A DNA stretch of 64,000 bases from Branchiostoma floridae (taxonomy: Eukaryota; Chordata; Leptocardii; Amphioxiformes; Branchiostomatidae): the NCBI RefSeq assembly GCF_000003815.2, contig NC_049987.1:21882120-21946119 (forward strand), read 5' to 3'. The stretch's first letter is position 1. Each line of letters opens with the position of its first letter. A model generated the notes under the pieces. It made no database searches. It was not told the origin of the DNA and worked only from the letters and a program-made list of their open reading frames with translations. This document shows positions 51,001 through 61,929 of this stretch, piece after piece. A program made the translations under genes and the position numbers.

Positions 51001-51613
51001 ACCAGTATCCTTCACTTTGCTAACATTAACAATAGACCTATGCACATACATTGTACACGTGATTCCTGTTTTGTCACTGCTAAACTTAGCAGGGAGGGTT
51101 CATAGCCAGTTGATTCCGCAGCCTTTGTTTAACTCCAAGCAGATGTTAGGAGGCAAACTTGCTTCTGTCACAAAGCAGCTCCTCAAGTTGGAAAAGGTAT
51201 TATGAATTGGTTGGTTCAGAGCTTGTCGTATTCTAACTTATGCAGATACTGCAGAAGCAATATGATAGAAGATATAACAGCTAGGAAAACGTTAACATTT
51301 TGCCTCCCAGGTAATACAAGTCATAAGATGTGATTACATCCCTGCAAGTGTACCTTTATTACTTGTATCAGGTAGCCCAAATACCAAACTGCCTTCAGCA
51401 TAACCACACTGGATTTGTAGGTTTAGGGTCACACATAAACTCAGTATGTCGAGCTACAAGTACAAGCTAGCTATCTAACTTATAATCTAAGGCCCCTAAA
51501 TGTTGCATATGATGAAAACCAGGTCTGAGATCTTCTAGCCAGTTGGGATGTTGACTTGCCCTTTAAACTTTAACTTTAAGTCAAGACTGTCAGTGTCAAG
51601 TCTTTTCTTGTAA

Positions 51614-53110
51614 GGGACCGTACGGCGTTTAGTGAGGGGGGAGGGCCGGTCGCCAGAGGGTCGGGTCAAAAAATTTTTGCATGGCCCTCCCCCCAGGTAA
51701 ATTTTTTTTTGCTAGGCCCTCCCCCCAAGACAAAATATTTTTGCTTGGCCCTCCCCCCTCCTATCAACTTTGAAAAAAAATATTCAAGACGCCAATAAAA
51801 CACTGCGCTCCCGCATTCGGAAATGTCCTTTGCGTCATACTTTTTCATGATTTTCATCGAGAAGCAGATCTCTCACCCCTAGTAAAAAAAGGAAAACAGA
51901 ATGGCTCAAAATATCTGCTTAATAGAGGGATAAATATCTGCTTCATAGAGGCATAAATATTTGCTTTATAGAAGCTATTTCATTGTTTTGATATTAAAAC
52001 AACACTTAAAAAGCATTTGTACCTGGATTTCTAGTAGATTTGCGCCACGAAGCGGCGCGCGCCCCGCAAGCGGAAACGGAAACGGAAACTATTTTTAATT
52101 TACATATATTTTGGACTTTTTCTTGGTTCTGTGGTGGTAATAACTTACGGTAAATCGGGGGGAAAAATGAAAACCAAAACGACAGCACGATTCGACTTCC
52201 AAACTGTAGTGGGGAGGGGGGCGCCGACGCGTGACGCTGATTTTCCCACGGCGGGGTATTAAAGACCGGTCGCCGGCGGGCGTGAGACCGCAGACTTGCA
52301 GGAGATCTTTTAGAAATGCCACGCTTTTTTTGCCACGATTTCCTGCATTGCTTTTTTATGGGAAAATTTGCTGGTTAGATGACATTTCTCTGAAAAAAAA
52401 ATACGAGGGTTTCAAGTTTTTGAGAACGACGTTCCGAACACCATGTTCGGCGCCAAAGGCACGAAGAATCGCAAGGTATGTCCGGGAGAATTTTGAAATC
52501 TTGACCCTCTTAAAAGCTATTTCCTTCAGTTTGAGGAGATATTTTGCTGACAAACAAAGCTAACTTTAAAAGCATTTCAATTTAGAAATACAAAATTAAA
52601 TCGCCCCCAAACACATTATCACGATGTCGGTCACCAAAGGCGCGAGGCCGGTCACGTCAAAAGGGATCCAGGGAAATTTGCAAATATTTACCCTCGAGTT
52701 CTGAAACGCCATTTCTTACATTTTGAGGGCAATAAGACACGGGTAAATTTTGCTGGCAGACTAATACAGAGTTTAATAACATTTCTGTACGTGAAGAAGG
52801 TTTTCGAGGGCGTCATGCATAAGCCCCGCCCCCTCCCTTTCGCATTTTCACTGTGTCCCGAGCGCCAACCTCGGGCGATCCCTTGCAGAGGTCCAGAAAA
52901 ATTTTGAAATCTTGACCCTCTGAAACGCCGTTTCTTGGATTTTAAGGGACATATTTTGCTGGCAGACCAAGCTATTTTTTTTTTTTGCTTGGCCCTCCCC
53001 CCAAGTAAAAAAAAATTTGCTAGGCCCTCCCCCTGGCAAAATATTTTTTTGCTTGGCCCTCCCCCCCCTGGCGACCGGCCCTCCCCCCTCGCTAAATGCC
53101 GTACGGTCCC
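51614..53110. mobile_element. 1.5-kb DNA transposon (PIF/Harbinger-like ends), non-autonomous
   Basis: 41-bp terminal inverted repeats starting gggaccgtacggc differ at two positions (51614-51654 and 53070-53110). They are flanked by a 3-bp duplication taa (51611-51613 and 53111-53113), the TWA target expected of PIF/Harbinger. Inside each end are direct, not inverted, arrays of a ttttttgcttggccctcccc unit: three at the left and three at the right. The interior contains three diverged copies of an about 200-bp block (attttgaaatcttgaccctc, ttttgctggcagaccaa; near 52489, 52675 and 52900) and a GC-rich section. No transposase frame was found; open frames here are shadows of the repeats. Confidence 0.88.
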
Positions 53111-54211
53111 TAAGACAGGAAGTTTGGTAAACACCTTTCCAGTCATTGGTTACTACAACATGCCTCAGGCCAGACAGAGATCTACTGATAAATGTTTCCA
53201 CTAAAACTATTCCTTTGGTGAGAAAAGAATATTCAAAACACAGCATAAAATCAGACCACTTTTTTTATAATTATCAGCTTCATTTTACAAACATGGATAT
53301 CCCTCAGTAGGCCTTCATATTGACATGCTGATGTCGAACAGACAGAGTAAGTAGTACTAGCTGCTGAGGGGTTAACCAAGAGGACATTATCCAATTACAC
53401 AAAAAAAGCTCCTAGTCAAAACAGAAGCTAAGTAATCGTTATTTGGAAACCATGTTAGCTTCATTCCAGTTGAAATAGTTGACCTCAGGTCACGGGGTGA
53501 TGCTTCGAATCAGCTGCATTGTGCAAACATTGTCATGACATAGAAAACCTGTGTTGCATGCGATGGAAAAAAAAAATCAAGCTGGAGATAGCCATGGTTT
53601 TATTTCTTTTGTTTACATGGTTTATTTGGAGTGCATTCTTTCCTTATCTATAGTATCACCTAGGATGCTAACTAAAGGACAGCTGCTCTTCCAGGAGAGA
53701 ACACTGTGCAAATATAATATCTTTCCAAATCTAAGAGTGATGTGAATCAAACCACAAACTTTGACAAAGGATGTGAGGACAGGAAGAAACATAATTTTGC
53801 CCCAGAAGTACAAGAAAAAAAAATACACATCTTTTCTTGTATTCCTTGTTTAGTCTCTTTTTCTTATGTAATATATTACTTAGTATCTTTGTACAAAATG
53901 TATGATCCTCGGGAGTACATTTCTTTGTTCAAACAAATAAACATGCAAACACACGTGCCATACTGAATGACAAATACAGCATACCTGTAACTTAAGTATA
54001 AAAGACACATGCATTCAGCATTACGTACATACATGTACCTGTACCAGGCACCTATTCAGTCAGTGTAACAAGAAGGTCACACCAAACATATAACCACTCC
54101 CCTACCCCTCCCCTACCCTCTCCTCCCTGCCCTAAAACAATTTTGGTTTTCATTGTTTTCCCTTTCAATCAGTCAACAGTTCTTTGTATAAATACTATAA
54201 TGTACACATGA

Positions 54212-54569
54212 CAGGGCTCAAAATAGTGGGTGCATGTGCACCCAGGTGCACCCAAAATTGAAACTGTGCACCCAATTATTTTCTGTGGGTGCACCCTAAT
54301 ATTTTCTTGGGTTTATGTATTTAACAATATCAAAGTATACTAGTATACATCATATTCTTGACATCTCAGTGTTAGAAAGATGATAAAAATGTCTTTCATG
54401 GTACTTGGTACATGGTAAGAATTTGATAGCATGTAACTAAGTTTTGAAATTAGGTTTTTCTGACATTCTACTTAAATTTAAGTGTTGCACCCAAAACGTT
54501 TTTGGTGCACCAATATTTTAAGCTGGGTGCACCAGTGCAACTAATCCCAAAAATTAATTTCGAGCCCTG
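54212..54569. mobile_element. MITE with CAGGGCTC ends, distinct interior (358 bp)
   Basis: Termini cagggctcaaaata and, inverted, aatttcgagccctg. Subterminal gtgcacccaggtgcaccc and ggtgcaccagtgcaac motifs lie in inverted arrangement. It shares ends but not interior with the elements at 11002, 11994 and 27940. No clear target duplication. Confidence 0.75.
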
Positions 54570-55029
54570 AAATGCCACTCTCAATTTATCAAACCAGCTT
54601 CTCATTTACTGGAATCCCTAAGGACCATTTGCCTGACCACAAAGCACATTTGACAGATATTCCCAATGACTAATTTTATTTATTTTGGTAATATAATTAT
54701 GTTTTGCTTTTTATAGTTCCTATAGGCTAGAGATGTATGCTTTCTCTTTTCCTAGCAATGTAGGCTAAAGGTATCCCTTTTTTTCTGCTATCATTGAAGC
54801 ACCCCCCATTCAAACCACTGTCAATTACAATCAAATTACATCATTTTCACCTAGCACTTAGTGACTGCGTGTCATATTGTTTTGTTTTCTATTGTTGATA
54901 TCTACATTATGTATATCTCTACCTGACACACCAACTTGGTCTTGCCTATACTAGTATGTAGGTACTGTATCCCTTGTGGGATTTTTGCCAAATCACATGC
55001 CAAAAGTATCCATTCACACGTAAGTTACT

Positions 55030-55260
55030 GTCCATGACCTTTTTCTCACCTATCTGAGCAGGTGTGGTTCCTCCCATGGGCCATGACGTTTAACGCGGCC
55101 CACTCCCCGTCAACAGCTCATTTATTACGACACATATGGGACTCTCATTGGGAGGATCGTATGCCGCGTTGGCAGCCAATAATGTCCAATTTTTCCAGCC
55201 TGAAACTTTCTTGTTGATTTTTTTTTGCTGGGAAGCTAAGGGTTAGTGAAACGTCTTGGG
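55030..55260. promoter_or_regulatory. Possible regulatory segment just inside intron 1
   Basis: About 300-550 bases downstream of the exon 1 donor, with gtttaacgcggcccactccc, tcatttattacgacac and ggcagccaataatgtcc. Non-repetitive, with homeobox- and CCAAT-like cores. Candidate intronic enhancer or downstream promoter element of MAN1A; motif-based only. Confidence 0.25.
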
Positions 55261-55573
55261 GAGACGTCTGACTTCCTGTATTTAAGACACACGATCTGGG
55301 AGAGTTACTGTCACTACGCACAGGTGTAACTTAAGGAGGATCTTCGATGTTTTTAAGACAAGACAAGCGAGACATTCCGTCTCAGCTTCCTTGCGATGCG
55401 TGGCAGGGGGACTAGAGGGATCAAATGATGTGTAAACCCATTGTTACTTGTAGTAGTGTACAAACCAGCCGCGGTTTGCGTAAAGAATTAACTAAACACA
55501 ATCGCGCGCGTGTGACCAATTGATCCGTTTTTTGAAACAGGTAGCGATATGTGTACACGGTGGTGCGACTCAC

Positions 55574-56158
55574 CTCTTTTATTTTGTCCCGTTTCATCTT
55601 GGTGTCCTGGTCGGTAGGCTCGCCACCGCTCACCCCTACAGCCCCGGTGTCCACCCTGTTCACCTCAAGAAGCTCCTTATTTTTCTCTTCCTGTTTCCTC
55701 TTTTCCTCCTCCTCTCTCTGCAGTTGGAGCTTCGCCTTGTCCTGTTTTATGTCGTTTTTGACGTCATCGTCCCCAAACTTGTTCAGGACTTGCCTGGCCT
55801 CCTGAAGGACCTTCTCCTGCTCGATTTCGAGCTCCTGTTTCCCTCGGGACTTGGGAGAGTCCACCACGTCTCTGGCGACGTTCTCGACGGGGTCGAAGTC
55901 GTGCTGGTGGAACTTGAGTCCCTCCACCGGAGGCGAAGCCGGCGGCTGCGGCCGGAAAATGTCCCCGGGTTCGCCGGGCCCCACCACCTTTTCGCGGAAC
56001 TCGGGAAGGAAAAACATGGCGCCCACGAGGACGAAGAGAAAGGCAGCGACAATCAGCAGCACCATGAACTTCTCGCTCATGCGAAGGGTCTGTCTCTGCG
56101 GCACGGGAACACCGTTCACGTAGCGCCGATGCGTCGGGAGCAGCGGTGCCGCCGCCAT
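55574..56158 (-). CDS. MAN1A: Golgi alpha-1,2-mannosidase IA-type, coding exon 1 (tail, membrane anchor, stem)
   Basis: First coding exon of a class I (GH47) mannosyl-oligosaccharide 1,2-alpha-mannosidase, a type II Golgi membrane enzyme that trims Man9GlcNAc2 towards Man5GlcNAc2. The 195 codons start at the ATG at 56158, the first ATG of the open frame, in a good context (accaagATGG); the frame stays open upstream only to a GTG. Residues 1-30 are a short basic tail ending LRMSEKF, as in vertebrate MAN1A proteins. Residues 31-52 form one hydrophobic anchor ending FFLP. Residues about 105-165 are a charged Glu/Lys/Gln-rich coiled-coil stem. The exon ends ...DKIKE followed by a GTGAGT donor, and exon 2 continues MMKFAWDNY, matching the family's KIKEMMKHAW junction. 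The exon is GC-rich compared with the surrounding introns. Which vertebrate paralogue (MAN1A1, A2 or C1) it matches best is not resolved. Confidence 0.93.
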
Positions 56159-56410
56159 CTTGGTTCCACCTGGTACCCACAAGTCACTGCGAGAAGTCAC
56201 GAGTAGTAGGGCATGTGCACTGCGAATCGTTGTCGAGAGGTGTCCAGTCTACATGTACGTTGCTATGAAATGGGAAGTTTGTTCAGTACAGGTTGCTATA
56301 GGGAATTCGATGAGAAATTTGGCAGCGACATCTATGTGGATGATGAAATGTTACCTTGGCAACTTTTATCGAATACGCTATGTTTAGAAGTTAACAAGAT
56401 CGATTAAGAC
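56159..56410 (-). promoter_or_regulatory. MAN1A: Presumed 5' UTR and promoter region of MAN1A
   Basis: Sequence directly upstream of the start codon. On the minus strand the start itself lies in aagATGGCGGCGG, which resembles a YY1-type initiator overlapping the ATG. No TATA box was recognised. The transcription start cannot be placed from sequence. Another inverted-repeat element (56411) begins 250 bases upstream. Confidence 0.4.
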
Positions 56411-56940
56411 TAAGGCCGCAGCAAGTAAATTTTATGGATGACATCCGTGCGCTCATTAATTTTCGCCTGATTTCAGAAAAAAAACAAGAATTTTTGGAGA
56501 CGGTCGACGTGACGGAAACTTACCAAAATTAGCAAATGTTGTGTTGTAGCCTGATGATTGTACTTGTAGAAGTGATACTTGCGAGGTACCCAGGACTGTA
56601 GTTGTTACTTGTAGAAGTCAAAATACTAGTACAGTAGTTGGATAGTTGCAAAAGTGGCACCAATATGGAAGCCATGAGTATAGTTGCCAACTTTGTTAGT
56701 GATACCAATCTACCACACTAGTGTCACTTTTAATACACCTGTGCATGTCTTGAATACAGGAATAAATGCCTTCTTGGCTGTTATGTCCCTTTAGTTCTTG
56801 CTACAGCATTTATGGTGTCTATTTTGAAAATGAGGCCATCTTGTTTTTTTTTGTACCCATCTTGTGTTTTTTTCGCCCTATCTCACTATTCTTGAAGTCT
56901 GATGAGGATGTCATCCATAAAATTTACTTCCTATGGCCTA
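56411..56940. mobile_element. MITE-like element (530 bp) next to the MAN1A promoter
   Basis: About 36-bp inverted ends: left taaggccgcagcaagtaaat + tttatggatgacatcc (56411-56446), with the same sequence inverted at the right (56905-56940; gatgtcatccataaaattta). The inner 28 bases match essentially perfectly and the outer 12 have a few mismatches. Flanked by TA, as in mariner-like elements. No coding capacity. Confidence 0.75.
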
Positions 56941-58113
56941 ATACCAAACTGAGGACCGATTATTGCTAGGTCATCAAGAGGCAACATGTTTCTATTAAAC
57001 TGCCCTTCCCATTCTATATTTTCAATTTGTAACAGTCCTTAGAATAACCCTAAGTTAAGGACTGCTGTACATTCAAAAGGGAGAAATTAAGGGCATTATG
57101 GAAACAATGATACATGTAGTAGACCAAGGAGCTTTTATATCTAATACAAAAGCTCCTTGAGTAGACAAATAATGATAACAATTTGAAGATGTATTCGAAC
57201 TAACGTTATAAACATTAATTTTATAGCGCTACATGACTGACTGAAATGTCAAAATAGATATCAAATTGGCCGCAAAAGTTCAGAACCCTTTGCACGATAT
57301 GTCAATTTCCAAAGACACAAAATTAATAACCGCTTGCACTGTGTGTAAAAGCTACTCCCAGCGGCCAAGACAAGTACTGCAGAGTAGAATATGGGCGGTA
57401 CATCAGGTGTGTATCATAAGGCCACTCTCACCAAGCGGAGGCACGTTGGAGCTCGAGACAACGAAAACGTGCCTCAAAGGTGCCTCTAACGAAATCCAAC
57501 GTGCCTCCAACAAAGGCACCGTGTTTTTGAAATTTAACACTCCATTGCCAACTTTTGATACTATCTAATGCTACCATAGGATCTGCTTGGAGATTAGACA
57601 TCCAGGCTACTACTTAGGGTTTATTTGTCAAAAGGCACCAAAATAACATTTTTGCATAGATTTGATTCGACTCTAATGACATCAAAAGCCGCATCAAAAG
57701 TCATGAACAGAGACATTTGTGCTATAAATATTTGTGCTCAATTTGGGATCTATGTTAAGCTTGTAAACGTTCAACAATTGACATCAAGCACAATAATTCA
57801 ACCTTAGTCTAGTCCTATTGTTATAAATAATTCCGTTCACCTTACACGAAATGGCATTCGTTTTCTTACTTGATTTAACGATTGCCAATTAGCAGTGAAT
57901 AAAATAAAACTTCTACTGAACTAAAGTAAAAATAACGTTACATTCATAAGGATATGTCAAGGGTAAACATGTCTATCACAAAACGTTTAAACTCTACACT
58001 ATCCATCTATAGGCAGAGGAGGTCTGACACAATAGCCAACTGCCCAGGTTTCTTCGTTCTTGTTTCTCAAGCTGATTCTCTAGCTTATGTCTGCTTAGTT
58101 ACACGACAATGTT
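56941..58113. other. Intergenic region between MAN1A and the NTase-TPR gene
   Basis: Both neighbours are on the minus strand, so this holds the 3' flank of the TPR gene and the far upstream region of MAN1A. It contains a 12-bp-stem hairpin (57125-57159, caaggagctttt/aaaagctccttg). It also has a gtgcctc-rich segment with 14-bp inverted arms (57437-57450 and 57495-57508, ggaggcacgttgga). A minus-strand AATAAA (plus tttatt, about 57620) could be the TPR gene's polyadenylation signal. Nothing else recognised. Confidence 0.6.
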
Positions 58114-60720
58114 TTAACCGTAGATACTCGTCATCATCTGTTGTAACTTTTTATAATAGCTATAGGCCGTTCTGTGATCGCCGAGTGTCATCCAACAGAT
58201 ACCTAAGTTGTTCAGCAAGGCGGCAATGTCAGGGTGCGCTGAACTCTTGCCATAAATCCTCCACATCATCTGCAGTGACCACTCATAATAGCTAACAGCC
58301 TTTTTGTGATTACCAAGGTTACTCCAGGCGTTAGCTAAATTGTTCAGTGACGTTGCAATGTGGGGATGTGCAGCGTTGTCGCCATAGATACCCCACTTCA
58401 TTTGCAGTGACAATTCATGATAACGGATGGACTTTTTGTGATTTCCAAGGTCGCCCCAGGCGGTACCCAAGCTGTTAAATGAATGGGCAATGTCGGGATG
58501 TGCAGTACTTGTACCATAAATGCTCCGTTTCATCTTGAGTGACTGTTCATAATAGCCGATGGCCTTTCTCTTATCACCATTTTTTCTCCATGCCCCGCCC
58601 AAGTTGTTAAGTGACAAGGCAATGCTAGGATGGGGAGTTGTCTTACCATAGGTACTTCGCTTAACCTGTAGTGACTTGTCAAAATAGTCGATGGCTTTTC
58701 GGTAATCACCGAGCTCACTCCAGGCAGCACCCATGTTGTTAAAAGATTGGGCGATGTCAGGATGTGCATTATCTTCACCATAAATACTTAAGCTCATTTG
58801 TAGCGCCTGTTTAAAATAATTCATGGCTTTTCTGTATTCACCAAGGTCCATCCAGCCATACCCTAAGTTGTTCAGAGCCCCAGCGATGTCGGGATGTACA
58901 GTGCTTTCACCGTAAATGATTCGCATAATCCGTAGTGATTGTTCAAAATAATTGATGGCCTGTCTATGATCTCCAAGGTAGGTACAGGCGCCGCCCAAAT
59001 TGTTAAGTGTCCCTGCAATGTCAGGATGTGCAGTGCCCTCGCCGTAAATACCTCGCTTCATCTGCAGCGACTGTTCTTGATAGCTGACGGCCTTTCTATA
59101 ATTACCAAGATCACCCCACGCGGTGCCTAAGTTGTTGAGTACACCTGCAATATCTGGATTTGCCGTGTTCCCACCGCAGAAACACTGCATCATGTGTAGA
59201 GACTGTTCATAGCATCTGATGGCTTTCCTGTGATCACCAAGGTTCGTCCAGGATCCACCTAAATTGTTAAGTGACTGAGCAATATCAGGATGTGCGGTTC
59301 CTTCACCATAGATATCCAGGTTCATCTGTAGCGCCTGTTCATAATAGCTGACGGCCTCTCTGCAATCACCAAGGTCTATACAAGCACAGCCCATATTACT
59401 AAGTGACATAGCAATGCTAGGATGAGCGGTGTTCTCACCATATTCAGATAGATTATTCTGTAGTGCACGCTCTTGGTACTTTTTAGATTTTGTGTAATCA
59501 CACAAACTTCTGTATACCTCTGCTTCTAGTCTGGCGGATTTATCAAATAGAGTTGACTGCAGTTCCAATAGCGGGTCATTGGCAAGTTGTGATATGAAAT
59601 ACTTCAATGGTCTTGCTGTGTAGTAGTATCTCATGAGCTGTTTAGTATTCATAAAGTAGAATACTTTCTGCAGTTTCTCAGTTTCTGTATCTGTCAGCAT
59701 TGCTGATAAAGCTGACATATTTTCTACTTGACCACCATTGTTTATGTATGTCCGCAACCTTAGTTCTGCTGAGATACTGACTATTACAATCAGATGATGA
59801 GCGCTCTCGTTATTGATTACCCCGTACTTGTTCAACTTGTGAATAGTCTCCCAGATTGTCGTCGGTTGTATCTTACGAAGTAGCGCCCAACAAGCCACTG
59901 CAAGGCTCGAAAATCGATAAATTTCTTTCTTCACATTCAGCAGACTGGATGTGAGAAGCTTAACTTTAAACGTTGATGCATTCTCACTTAGTAAGGATTT
60001 AGCCATCAACAAAGGGAGTTTTCCGTCATTATCTTGAAGGTGTTGACACAATAGAACGGTATACACATCGACCAAACGCTGGTCTCTTGTGATCAAACAC
60101 ACATTCCCCAATGTATTGGCAAGATGGTAACCTTTCTTCAAATGGAACGTAAGGTCGCCTTTGAGAATGTCGGTCATCTTGCTTGGTGTTTGAATCAATT
60201 CGCTTCTTACACCACCGCTGTTGCCCCTGCCCAGTGGAGTCTTACATGCATGTGGCATGGCTCCATCTAAAGAAAACCCACGTGGTGTTACGTTGTCGTA
60301 AAACCAGTCATCGAGTGGGTCGGCTGAGTGGAAATCATTGAGCGACTTAATTGCCATGGCCGGGAGAATGGTCTCTCCCAGATTGATCACTTTGAGATGC
60401 AGATAGTGAGTGAGGTTTCGGAAGTACGTCACATTATTTCTGTTTCCTTCTCTATCAAGATGGCAAATTCCAGATCGGAGTACGGGGTTACCAGTCCCGT
60501 GGCCTGTGAACCCAAACCTATCATTGCGTACTTACAAGGAGGTGAGCCCATTACCTCTATGCATTCATCTACAACTCCAGAAATAAACGCATTTCGCTGT
60601 TGAACGATGGTCTCAAACAATGCTCGGATTGCTTCGGCCCTCTTCCTCTCTACCTCATTCATGTTCGGGTCGTCATCATCAAGGCTATAAGGGTCTATCT
60701 CCTGTTCGATTCTTTTGATC
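58114..60720 (-). CDS. Nucleotidyltransferase-like domain fused to ten kinesin-light-chain-type TPRs (frameshifted, 5' end in gap)
   Basis: Intronless gene. The 5' part is open from the N gap to 60429, with an internal ATG at 60662, and contains [20 protein letters not shown] (about 60513-60460). This fits the pol-beta-superfamily nucleotidyltransferase signature GS-x(n)-[DE]-h-[DE]. It is followed in the next frame by HLKVINLGE and [18 protein letters not shown], where the Asp (60267-60265) may be the third metal ligand. The layout resembles GlnD/DUF294-type domains, by recollection. A helical linker follows, then ten 44-residue TPRs (HPDIA.SLNNLG.AW..LGD.RKAI.YYEQSLQM...IYG) to the stop at 58114. 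The frame must change by one base near 60440, where an A-rich stretch appears one base short; both frames are otherwise clean. This is either an assembly error or a young pseudogene. The start codon may lie in or beyond the gap. Substrate and role are unknown. Confidence 0.82.
58117..59436 (-). repeat. 132-bp tandem coding repeat (ten TPR units)
   Basis: Exactly ten consecutive 132-bp units, each encoding 44 residues, without indels between units. The last unit ends at the stop codon. Invariant features are HP.IA, LNNLG or a variant, LGD/LGN, a Tyr-rich second helix and terminal Y-G. A partial unit ([11 protein letters not shown]) precedes the first. Diversity between units is concentrated at the inner-groove positions, for example [14 protein letters not shown] and HRQAINY. 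Confidence 0.93.
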
Positions 60721-60820
60721 NNNNNNNNNNNNNNNNNNNNNNNNNNNNNNNNNNNNNNNNNNNNNNNNNNNNNNNNNNNNNNNNNNNNNNNNNNNNNNNN
60801 NNNNNNNNNNNNNNNNNNNN
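60721..60820. other. Assembly gap (100 N)
   Basis: Exactly 100 N. It probably removes the 5' end, or at least the upstream region, of the nucleotidyltransferase-TPR gene. Confidence 0.99.
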
Positions 60821-61000
60821 GTATGGCGTGGCATTAGCTGGTGCGAATTGCATTTTGTTTTTCTGCAAGTTGCAGACTAATTTTCTGGGAAAAGAAGTTA
60901 ATCTAGAATGAGAGGGGAAACATCAGAGGGTTGGTACGTGAGAACTGTGTCTATGGTCATTGAATCCCCGTGTTTTTCTGGAGACATTGCAGACCCTTCC
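60821..61000 (+). repeat. Direct repeat, copy 1 (matches 63440-63610)
   Basis: Shares ggcattttgtttttctgcaa (with one change), cagactaatwttctgggaaa, agragttaatc, gagaaacatca, tacgtgagaactcg/gt and tgtttttctggagac with 63440-63610. Copy 1 starts right at the gap edge, so its true left end is not visible. Confidence 0.85.
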
Positions 61001-61605
61001 TCTGCGCACCCCAGTTCCGGCCGTTTTAGACTGACGAACTTCTGAAACTGTATGATAGTTTTGAAATAAATACGGTTTGAATCTGTTTTCGTACTGTTTT
61101 AGTTTATCAGTCGATTTAGCCTCCGAAATATTGTTTTTAACTCAATAAATAATGGAGGTTTTGTTTTTAAAGTGATTGTCTATGTTTACACTTATTTCAG
61201 CCAGCAGTAAGTAACTTAAGTTTAGAGTGGATGGTGATTATGTCTGACAATTGGGCGCCAGGGGAAGCCGTTTGCTAGGTTGGCCCACAGAATTTTGTCA
61301 CACCATCATTTGAAGCAAAACCACCAACCTCACGATGGAAGGCCAGGAATGAAGGATTTCTTCTTGTAAAGCAGTACTTAGGCTTCACTCACATTTCCTA
61401 GCCCGAGGCCCGGCCGGGCTGTAACGAAGAATTAAAGTTTATGCTAATAAAATGCACAAGAAATGGTGTTGAAATATTTTTGGTACGTTTTGTGCTTTTA
61501 TTGCATTTAATATCTAAATTTTCTTTTTGGCGACGCCTCAAGGAGAAGCTTGATAGTATAGAGAGCGTCCGTTTGACAAGAATTCCCAAAATTTCGCAGG
61601 CATGT

Positions 61606-61619
61606 GGGGAATTTTCCCC
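61606..61619. promoter_or_regulatory. Rel/NF-kappaB-like palindromic site
   Basis: GGGGAATTTTCCCC fits the GGG..YYCC kappaB consensus on both strands. It lies about 0.9 kb upstream of the visible 5' part of the nucleotidyltransferase-TPR gene, plus whatever the gap hides. A single site can occur by chance. Confidence 0.35.
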
Positions 61620-61854
61620 ATGCATGTGTAGTTGTATTATCCCTTTAGAGGGGGATAACTCGGGAATCGGCTGACGGATCTTCATGATAGATGGAATGTA
61701 GATTCAGAGACCCTTACATAATGAAGTGCTAATCATGCAAATCAGGGGCTAATTTGTATGATTAATGATGACAGTTTATAAATGCACTGCATTTCATGTT
61801 AAAATGCTTAAAGATATGCCATGTGTAACACAAAAAGAGATAAATATTAGGCCT

Positions 61855-61929
61855 TTTGCTATAACCACCGAATAAAACCACCGAGTGAGTTAAGAGAACG
61901 AAGTGGTTTTATGAGGTGGTTATAGCAAA
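61855..61929. repeat. Hairpin with 27-bp arms
   Basis: tttgctataaccaccgaata + aaaccac pairs with gtggttttatgaggtggtta + tagcaaa with two mismatches and a 21-base loop. Confidence 0.85.

Noticed and set aside
52231-53246. Open frames of 110-152 aa within the 1.5-kb transposon
   Set aside because: They translate the ggccctcccc and internal block repeats in several frames on both strands. No transposase motif.
56158-56200. Upstream extension of MAN1A exon 1 by 14 codons
   Set aside because: The upstream codon is GTG, not ATG. The ATG at 56158 has a good context and aligns with the short N-terminal tails of vertebrate MAN1A proteins.
55520-56206. 228-aa forward open frame
   Set aside because: Antisense shadow of MAN1A exon 1. 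The minus strand has the membrane anchor, coiled coil and correct splice junction; the forward frame has no recognisable domain.
60429-60662. The short 5' frame of the TPR gene as a separate small gene
   Set aside because: It contains the first half of the nucleotidyltransferase motif set and stops exactly where the adjacent frame continues the domain, so both belong to one gene.
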